From: RHKX01 sp963784885
GTDB taxonomy: Bacteria; Actinomycetota; Thermoleophilia; Solirubrobacterales; 70-9
Direction of reading: 5' to 3'
Length of the DNA stretch: 64,000 bases
NCBI GenBank assembly: GCA_963784885.1
Contig: CAWATA010000005.1
Span: 310,001-374,000 of the forward strand
The stretch's first letter is position 1, and every line of letters begins with the position of its first letter. Below, piece by piece: positions 58,211 through 64,000 of this stretch. The notes below the pieces were generated by a model. That model did not search any database and was not told the origin of the DNA. It saw only the letters and a program-made list of their open reading frames with translations. The position numbers were made by a program, and so were the translations under genes.

Positions 58211-58939
58211 TCAGGCGAACGGCGCGACGGTCTCGAGCAGGCGCGGCCAGACGGTCAGCTCGATCGCCGCCGCAACCAGCAACATCGGCAGGGCGATCGC
58301 AACCGTCGCGAAGGTCGCGGCGAGCAGGTCCTCCCACTCGTCGCGGCGCGAGGCGATCAACCAGGCGGCGAGGGGGAGGAAGACGGCGGTCAGCTCGAGC
58401 AGGGCATGTGGAAGGACCGTCAGGATCAGCTCGCCGCTGCCGATATCGAGCTGTGCCGCCATCGATGCGGCGGTCAACCCGAGGCCGAGCGCCTGCGCGA
58501 GCAGCGAGAAGGCGGTGACGGCGACTACCCAGGCGATCGCCACGGGCCCGGCACGCTCGTGGATCACGCGCGAGAGCCCGGTCTTCGTCTCGGCCACCTG
58601 GCGGAGCGAGCTGCCGGCGATGAACCCCGCCACGCAGGCGGTCGCGTGCAGCGCGAGGACGAGCAGGTTGCGGCCGAGGATGTGCCCGAAGTCGGCGTAG
58701 CTGACGGGGTCGCTGATGCCCGGGAGAAAGACCGGCGAGGGATCGGCTATGACGAACTTGGAGACGACCCAGACGGCAACGAGCAGCCCCGCGGAAATCG
58801 CCGCGGCACCGGCGAACCAGGGGCCGAGCACCGGCCCCGGGTCCCGGAGCCAGCCCTCGAAGGTCGCCCGGCTCGTCCGCAGGCCGGCGGCGATCACCAG
58901 CCCCTCGGACCCGGGGGACGTGGGGGCTTCGGAGCTCAC
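58211..58939 (-). CDS. SpoIIM-like membrane protein
   Basis: 242 residues with five to six hydrophobic segments and the family-type motif LPHALLELTAVFLPLAAWLI. SpoIIM in Bacillus is part of the peptidoglycan-remodelling complex driving engulfment; relatives in non-sporulating Actinobacteria have unknown roles. Followed by the HD phosphohydrolase. Confidence 0.75.
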   Translation of the reverse strand: MSSEAPTSPGSEGLVIAAGLRTSRATFEGWLRDPGPVLGPWFAGAAAISAGLLVAVWVVSKFVIADPSPVFLPGISDPVSYADFGHILGRNLLVLALHATACVAGFIAGSSLRQVAETKTGLSRVIHERAGPVAIAWVVAVTAFSLLAQALGLGLTAASMAAQLDIGSGELILTVLPHALLELTAVFLPLAAWLIASRRDEWEDLLAATFATVAIALPMLLVAAAIELTVWPRLLETVAPFA

Positions 58940-59021
58940 GCCGCTCTCATCGGCGGCGGCGGTCCGCCGCTTGAGCGCGACGGACCGCCGGAGGGTCGCC
59001 GCCGTCAGGCGGCGAGAGGGG

Positions 59022-59669
59022 TCAGCCTCCGCAGACCGGCCACGGGCTCGAGCCGGAGCGCGACATCAGCAGCGCCGCGCGGTAGTCCTGCTCGGCCTCC
59101 GGGGCGGCGGCCGGATCGCCGGACCCGCCGACCGAGGCCCAGGTCTGCATGTCGAACTGGTACTTGCCGCGGTAGGTGCCGGAGGAGTCGACCACGGTCG
59201 GGTCGCCTCCGGACTCGCAGGAGGCGATGGCGTCGAGCGTTCCCTGGTCGACGCCGACGGACTCCGGCGTCCCGAACTCGGGCTCGGCGGCGCGGCGCTT
59301 CTTCTCGGCGGCGATCTCCTTGCGGAGCTTCGCTGAGCCGGCGGCGAGCGCGACCCTGCCGACCCGGGCCCCGGAGAGGCTCCGCTTCGGCGCGACGTCG
59401 AGTTGCTCGGCCTTGTCGTAGAGCTTGTCGTAGCGGACCCGCGCGACGCCGATGCCGAGCGAGCGCTCGAACTGGCTGTCGTGGTCCAGGACCGGGACCG
59501 CGGCGGCGGGCTCGTCGGGGCCGGTGGAGGCGTCGGGGGTGGTGGCGGCCAGCGCTACGCCGGCACCGCCGAGCGCGATCGTGGCTCCGACGGCGATGAC
59601 GGCGAGGCCGTCGCGCCGCGAGCGACCGCGGTTCTTGCGAGCAGGTTCAATCGGTTGTCTGGGCAGCAT
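59022..59669 (-). CDS. Secreted resuscitation-promoting-factor-like transglycosylase
   Basis: 215 residues. N-terminal signal/anchor (core LAVIAVGATIALGGAGVALA), a charged coiled-coil middle, and a C-terminal Rpf-type lysozyme fold: LDAIASCESGGDPTVV with the catalytic Glu, GTYRGKYQFDMQTWASVGG and the closing PWPVCGG. Rpf proteins cleave peptidoglycan and promote growth resumption. GGATTGGATCG precedes ATG. A perfect CRP-type site lies about 120 bp upstream at 59784-59799. Confidence 0.9.
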   Translation of the reverse strand: MLPRQPIEPARKNRGRSRRDGLAVIAVGATIALGGAGVALAATTPDASTGPDEPAAAVPVLDHDSQFERSLGIGVARVRYDKLYDKAEQLDVAPKRSLSGARVGRVALAAGSAKLRKEIAAEKKRRAAEPEFGTPESVGVDQGTLDAIASCESGGDPTVVDSSGTYRGKYQFDMQTWASVGGSGDPAAAPEAEQDYRAALLMSRSGSSPWPVCGG

Positions 59670-59783
59670 CGATCCAATCCGTGTGCGTTATCCGAACCGG
59701 GGTGAGTAGGTTGCGAGCGTCGGGCCGGCAACGACCGGGTTCGGTTGACGACACAAACGATCCCGGCCTCAGCGCGTTTTATG

Positions 59784-59799
59784 TGTGAGGCCTGTCACA
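59784..59799. promoter_or_regulatory. Perfect CRP-type site between the Rpf-like and lipoate-ligase-like genes
   Basis: TGTGAGGCCTGTCACA is an exact TGTGA-N6-TCACA palindrome. It could act on the Rpf-like gene (minus strand) or the ligase-like gene (plus, ATG 59841). An AT-rich patch (GTTTTATG, 59776-59783) adjoins it. Confidence 0.65.
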
Positions 59800-59840
59800 G
59801 TCGCAATCATTCGTTCACACTTCGCAGATAAGCCTTGAAC

Positions 59841-60638
59841 ATGCCGCCCGAGCAGCCGATCGCGCTCGTCACCGCCTCGTTCCCGGACGACGCCGCCTTC
59901 GAGACCGCGATCTCGGCGGCGCTGATGCGCCAGGTCGCACGGTCCGAGGTGCCGCCGACCATCCGCCTCAACCGGACCGGGCCGATCCTCGCCTTCGGCA
60001 AGCTCGACCGGCTGCGACCCGGATACCGGCGGGCGGTGGCGATCGCCCGCGAGGCGGGCTACGTCCCGATCGAGCGCATCGCCGGCGGCCGCGCCGCCGT
60101 CTTCGGGCCCGGAACGATCTCGTTCTCGCACGCGATCCGTGCCGGGGGCGGCTCCTACTCGGGAACGCGCGAGCGGTTCGCGGAGATGGCCGGGCTGATC
60201 GCCGCCGCGGTCCGCTCGCTCGGCGCCGATGCCCGGGTCGGCGAAGTGCCGGGCGAGTACTGCCCGGGCGAGTTCAGCGTCAACGCCCGCGGCGCCGCCA
60301 AGCTCGCCGGCATCGGCCAGCGCGTGATCGTCGGCGGCGCCCACGTCGGGGCGGTCATCGCCGTCCGCGGCGCCGGCGCCATCAACGAGGTCCTCGAGCC
60401 GGTCTACGACGCGCTCGAGCTCGACTGGGATCCGGCCGCAACCGGCTCGCTCGCCGACGAGCTCGGCGCCGACGACGAGCCCCTTCCCCGCGGCGAGCCC
60501 GATCCGCTGACCGCCCGAGCGATCGCGGCGATCCGCGACGAGCTCGACAAGCGGTACGAGTTGCAGGAGGCGGATCCGGCCGATTCGACGCTGCGGATGG
60601 CCGAGCAGATGAAGGGCGACTACGAACCGCGCGCGTAG
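59841..60638 (+). CDS. Lipoate-protein ligase-like (BPL/LplA/LipB fold) protein
   Basis: 265 residues. The fold shows RIAGGRAAVFGPGTISFSH (GG-R loop), the presumed adenylate lysine in AAKLAGIGQRVIVGG and a C-terminal helical tail. It may attach lipoate or another acyl group to proteins; octanoyltransferase is an alternative. The E2 arms of the 12638 fusion are candidate targets. TTG 59835 is an alternative start two codons upstream. Confidence 0.82.
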   Translation: MPPEQPIALVTASFPDDAAFETAISAALMRQVARSEVPPTIRLNRTGPILAFGKLDRLRPGYRRAVAIAREAGYVPIERIAGGRAAVFGPGTISFSHAIRAGGGSYSGTRERFAEMAGLIAAAVRSLGADARVGEVPGEYCPGEFSVNARGAAKLAGIGQRVIVGGAHVGAVIAVRGAGAINEVLEPVYDALELDWDPAATGSLADELGADDEPLPRGEPDPLTARAIAAIRDELDKRYELQEADPADSTLRMAEQMKGDYEPRA

Positions 60639-60780
60639 AGCACAGCTCGCGTCCGGCTCGGCGGCGATTGGCGGATTCCGGCGCTGCGAACGCCGCTTGC
60701 TGCCGATCGGTCGGCACCGGAGAGCGCGCTCCCGGCCCCCCGTCAGCAGCCCGCCCCGCCGACACCGGGCCGCGATCGGG

Positions 60781-60786
60781 TAGAAC
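60781..60786 (+). promoter_or_regulatory. -10-like hexamer TAGAAC for the LLM oxidoreductase
   Basis: TAGAAC ends 9 nt before ATG 60796; weaker than the other copies. Confidence 0.4.
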
Positions 60787-60795
60787 AGACACCAG

Positions 60796-61773
60796 ATGCC
60801 CGGCATCGGCACCTTCATCAGCGCCGGCCGCTCGCTCCCCGAGGCGATCGAGCGGGTCCGGCTCGCCGAGTCGCTCGGCTACGACTCCACGTTCGTCACG
60901 CACATCGCCGGGCGCGACTCGCTGACGGTGCTGGCGACGTACGCCGCGCACACCGAGCGGATCCGGCTCGGGACCGGCGTGCTGCCGATCTATTCGCGGA
61001 CGCCGGCGGCCACCGCGCAGACGGCGGCGACGATCGACGAGGCGTCGGGCGGGCGAATGGTCCTCGGCGTCGGCGTCTCCCACCGGGTCACGGTCGAGGC
61101 CTGGTACGGGCAGACGATCGACAAGCCGGTCGCCGAGATGCGCGAGTACGTCGGAGCGATGCGGTCGATGTTCCGCGGCGAGGAGCCGCCGGAGGGCGAC
61201 AAGTGGCCGACGAAGTTCCGGTTCATGGGCTACGAGGTGCGGCCCGAGCTGCCGATCTACATCGCCGCGCTGTCGCCGAACATGCTGCGGCTCGCAGGCG
61301 AGATCGGCGACGGCGTCCTGCTCTGGCTCTGCGATCCGCCGTACGTCCGGGACGTGGTCATCCCCGAGGTGACGAAGGGCCGCGAGCGGGCGGGCAAGGG
61401 GCTCGAGGGCTTCGACATAGTCCCGGCCGTTCCCGCGGCCGTCACCGAGGACCGCGAGAAGACGCTCGATCGGATGCGTGGCGATCTGGTCACCTATCTC
61501 TCTCTGCCGTTCTATCGCTCGATGCTCGAGCGCTCCGGGTTCGGCGCCGAGATCGCGAGCTTCGACGAGGGCATCGCCGCCGGAGACGTCGAGCGCGCCA
61601 AGGCCGCGATGTCGGCGCCGATGCTCGACTCACTCGGGGGTTTCGGCGACGCCGACGAAGTTCGCAACGCCGTCAACCGCTATCTCGAGGCCGGCGCGAC
61701 CTCCCCCGGGGTGAGCCCGGTCCCGACGGCGGATTTCGACGCCACGCTCGAGGCCGGCGCCGAGCTGATCTGA
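60796..61773 (+). CDS. LLM-class flavin-dependent (F420-type) oxidoreductase
   Basis: 325 residues, TIM-barrel luciferase-like: GTFISAGRSLPEAIERVRLA, LGTGVLPIYSRTPAATAQTA and MVLGVGVSHRVTVEAW. The family uses F420 or FMN; in Actinobacteria most of this subgroup use F420. Substrate unknown. The metallophosphoesterase gene starts 5 bp after its stop. Confidence 0.9.
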   Translation: MPGIGTFISAGRSLPEAIERVRLAESLGYDSTFVTHIAGRDSLTVLATYAAHTERIRLGTGVLPIYSRTPAATAQTAATIDEASGGRMVLGVGVSHRVTVEAWYGQTIDKPVAEMREYVGAMRSMFRGEEPPEGDKWPTKFRFMGYEVRPELPIYIAALSPNMLRLAGEIGDGVLLWLCDPPYVRDVVIPEVTKGRERAGKGLEGFDIVPAVPAAVTEDREKTLDRMRGDLVTYLSLPFYRSMLERSGFGAEIASFDEGIAAGDVERAKAAMSAPMLDSLGGFGDADEVRNAVNRYLEAGATSPGVSPVPTADFDATLEAGAELI

Positions 61774-61778
61774 GCGCT

Positions 61779-62420
61779 GTGGCGCGCGTCGTCGCGGTCG
61801 CAGACCTCCACGGCAACCTCCCCGGAGAGCTGCCGGACGGCGACGTGCTCGTGGTGGCCGGTGACGTCTGCCCGCTCGAGGATCACTCGCCCGGCTACCA
61901 GCGGCGCTGGCTCGAGCGCAGCTTCTACCCCTGGCTCGATCGGCTCCCGCACCCGGAAATCGTCTGGATCGCCGGCAACCACGACTTCGCCTGCGCGGAG
62001 GACGGCTGGGCGCCGGGTGGCCGCGGGACCTACCTGCTCGACTCCGCGACGACCGCGGCCGGACTGCGATTCTGGGGCACCCCGTGGATCCCGAAGCTGC
62101 GCCGCTGGGCCTTCTACGCGGGAGACGAGAGGCGGGCGGAGCTCTGCGCGGAGATCCCGCCGGTCGACGTCCTCGTCTCGCACGGCCCGCCGCTGGGACA
62201 CGGTGACCGACTCGTCGGCGGCGGCCGCGCCGGGTGCCGGTTCCTGGCGGAGAGGATCGAGGCGACCGCCCCGCGGCTCTGCGTCTGCGGCCACATCCAC
62301 GAGGACCACGGGACCTCCCGGATCGGCGCGACGACGGTCGCCAACGTCGCCTGGGTCGACGAGCGCTACGCCGTCCGCCCGGATGCGGCGATGCGCTTCG
62401 ACCTCGAGCCGCACGCATAG
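61779..62420 (+). CDS. Metallophosphoesterase
   Basis: 213 residues from GTG 61779. Calcineurin-like metal motifs in order: ADLHGN, VAGDVCP, GNHDF, SHGPPLGHGD and CGHIHEDHG. It hydrolyses a phosphoester of unknown identity. Tightly linked to the LLM oxidoreductase. Frames extending upstream are shadows of that gene. Confidence 0.9.
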   Translation: MARVVAVADLHGNLPGELPDGDVLVVAGDVCPLEDHSPGYQRRWLERSFYPWLDRLPHPEIVWIAGNHDFACAEDGWAPGGRGTYLLDSATTAAGLRFWGTPWIPKLRRWAFYAGDERRAELCAEIPPVDVLVSHGPPLGHGDRLVGGGRAGCRFLAERIEATAPRLCVCGHIHEDHGTSRIGATTVANVAWVDERYAVRPDAAMRFDLEPHA

Positions 62421-62515
62421 CCGCGGCCGGGAGCCGTCGGATCAAGGACGCAGGAGGCGGAGCGGCCTCGGGCCGTGAGCCGACGAGGACGCCGAGCCGG
62501 CGCCTCCCCGCCCGG

Positions 62516-64000
62516 CTATTCGTACTGGAGCGCCTCCATCACTTCCACCTTCGAGGCGCGGCGGGCGGGCCAGATGCCGGCGACGACGCCGGCGATGCCG
62601 GCGACGATCAGCACCACCACGATGCCGGCGATCGGGATCGCGAGCACGAGCCCCTCGTCCTTCAGCGCCTCGACCGCCGCGATCGCGATCCCGAGCCCGA
62701 TCACGGCCCCGATCAAGGCACCGATCATCGCCGTGATCAGCGACTCGTAGCGGACCATCCTCCGGATCTGCGACTTCGACGCACCGATCGCGCGCAGCAT
62801 CCCGATCTCCCGCGTGCGCTCGTAGATCGTCAGCACCAGCGTGTTGACGACGCCGAAGAGGCTGACGATCACCGACAGCGCCAGGAGCACGTAGATCAGC
62901 GCCAGGAGCTGGTTGATCCCGTCCTCCTGCTCCTGCTTGAACTGCTGCTGGTCGCGCGCCTCCGCCTGCGGGAACCGGTCGGCGAGGAGCTCGTCGACGC
63001 GGTCCTTGGTGGCGTTCGCGTCGGCCCCCGGGGCGAACCCGACGAGATCGGCGAAATCCTGGCGGGCGTCGAACTGCTGCCGCACCGTGTCCACGGACAG
63101 GGCGAGGCTCGCGACGAGGAGCTGCACCCGGTCGCGGACGCTGCCGACGATTCGGATCTCGAGCTCCTCCCCGGTCGCCGTCCTCAGCGTCAGCGTGTCG
63201 CCGACGACGACACCGTTGTCCTCGGCCCACTGCGACTCGACGATCGCCTCGTCGGCGCCGAGGCCGGTCAGGGTCGAATCGTCGCCGTCGACCCAGTCGA
63301 GCTTCGCCACCTTGGTCAGCGTGTCCGGGTCGAGGCCGGTGATCAGCTCCTGCTTCGCGGTCGAGAGCTCGATCTCGGCCGGCGCGCCCGAGAGCGGCGA
63401 GACCGTCTCGATGCCCTCGACACTCTCGACCTGTCGAGCGACGTCGGGCGAGATCGGCGAGAAGCCGTCGGTGTTGGCGATGATCAGGTCCCCGGCGAAC
63501 GTCTCGTCGAGCGCGTCGCCGACGGACTTCGTCGCCGAGGCGGCGAAGACGGCGGCGAAGACGACGAGCGCGACGCCGATCATCAGTGCGGCTGAGGTGG
63601 TGGCGGTCCGGCTCGGGTTGCGGAGCGTGTTCTCGCGGGCCAGCCGCCCGGTCACGCCCCGGAGCCGCTCGATCGGCTTGCCGACGAACGAAGCCAGCGG
63701 CGTCACGAGGGTGCCGGCCAGCATCGCGATGCCGACGAAGAGGAGGATCAACCCGAGCCCGAGAAGCGGGAGCGCCGATCCGAACGACGCGGTCCCGAAC
63801 AGCCCACCGGCCAGCGCAAGGATCCCGGAGATGACGAGGAGCCGCGCGATCCAGACCCGGCGGCGGCTGCGGACGTCTCCGCCCTGACCGTCTTCGCGCA
63901 GCGCCTCCAGCGGCGTCACGCGGGTCGCGCGGATGGCCGGCACGATCGAGGATCCGAGCGTCGAGAGCACACCGACGATCAGCGGGACGACCACCGAGGC
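62516..64000 (-). CDS. FtsX-like ABC transporter permease (partial)
   Basis: The C-terminal about 495 residues of a large MacB/FtsX-type permease; the N-terminus lies beyond the right edge. Visible are a membrane segment, the FtsX hallmark TRVTPLEALREDGQGG, a periplasmic domain rich in Asp/Val, and the C-terminal FtsX core (FGVVNTLVLTIYERTREIGM, then RAIGASKSQIRRMVRYES) ending ARRASKVEVMEALQYE. Two FtsX cores suggest the lipoprotein- or macrolide-exporter type with four-plus-four helices. An ATPase gene presumably follows beyond the window. Confidence 0.88.
   Translation of the reverse strand, partial: ASVVVPLIVGVLSTLGSSIVPAIRATRVTPLEALREDGQGGDVRSRRRVWIARLLVISGILALAGGLFGTASFGSALPLLGLGLILLFVGIAMLAGTLVTPLASFVGKPIERLRGVTGRLARENTLRNPSRTATTSAALMIGVALVVFAAVFAASATKSVGDALDETFAGDLIIANTDGFSPISPDVARQVESVEGIETVSPLSGAPAEIELSTAKQELITGLDPDTLTKVAKLDWVDGDDSTLTGLGADEAIVESQWAEDNGVVVGDTLTLRTATGEELEIRIVGSVRDRVQLLVASLALSVDTVRQQFDARQDFADLVGFAPGADANATKDRVDELLADRFPQAEARDQQQFKQEQEDGINQLLALIYVLLALSVIVSLFGVVNTLVLTIYERTREIGMLRAIGASKSQIRRMVRYESLITAMIGALIGAVIGLGIAIAAVEALKDEGLVLAIPIAGIVVVLIVAGIAGVVAGIWPARRASKVEVMEALQYE

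Overview
This is a high-GC chromosomal window with the gene density, short GTG-rich intergenic spaces and gene content of an actinobacterium. A Kgd-type E2-E1 2-oxoglutarate dehydrogenase fusion, an F420-type LLM oxidoreductase, Rpf-like and NlpC/P60 wall hydrolases, a c-di-AMP riboswitch and CHAD/polyphosphate genes all point that way. I infer a Thermoleophilia/Solirubrobacterales-like lineage, but no rRNA or marker gene here proves it. I saw no insertion sequences, prophage, CRISPR array, rRNA or convincing tRNA.

Layout. 1-11,037: lipid or steroid-type catabolism, with two adjacent acyl-CoA dehydrogenases, an AGPS-like FAD oxidase, an alpha/beta hydrolase, a 3beta-HSD-like SDR, a cholesterol-oxidase-like GMC oxidoreductase and a reductase-SDR fusion. 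11,152-24,363: photolyase; a very long lipoyl-lipoyl-PSBD-E2-E1 2-oxoglutarate dehydrogenase; small membrane, SRPBCC and secreted proteins; aconitase; an SDR; and a riboswitch-controlled NlpC/P60 hydrolase. 24,497-36,037: an amine/polyamine unit. Aminobutyraldehyde dehydrogenase, alanine dehydrogenase, a PucR regulator and a class III aminotransferase diverge from a PotABCD-type transporter plus a second aldehyde dehydrogenase, with a repeated palindromic motif between the arms. 36,050-41,965: PAP2 phosphatase and diacylglycerol-kinase-like pair, methylmalonate-semialdehyde dehydrogenase, DUF2283 and HdeD proteins, and a DAO-type oxidase.

41,984-54,252 is a phosphate and polyphosphate island: ppk, two half-CHAD proteins, ppx, a TIM-barrel protein, a DUF47 protein, phoU, pstB, pstA, pstC, pstS and a PhoB/OmpR-type regulator. 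Motifs resembling PHO boxes (TTCACC-like repeats every 11 bp) precede ppk, ppx, the TIM-barrel gene, pstS and the regulator, so these genes probably form one phosphate-starvation regulon. 54,484-64,000: uppP, M23 and Rpf-like wall hydrolases associated with perfect CRP-type sites, enoyl-CoA hydratase, HD phosphohydrolase, SpoIIM-like protein, lipoate-ligase-like protein, LLM oxidoreductase, metallophosphoesterase and a truncated FtsX-type permease.

A window-wide signal is a TAGNNT-like -10 hexamer ending about 6-10 nt before many start codons, with no Shine-Dalgarno. It implies widespread leaderless transcription, including a divergent gene pair whose two -10 hexamers overlap on opposite strands.
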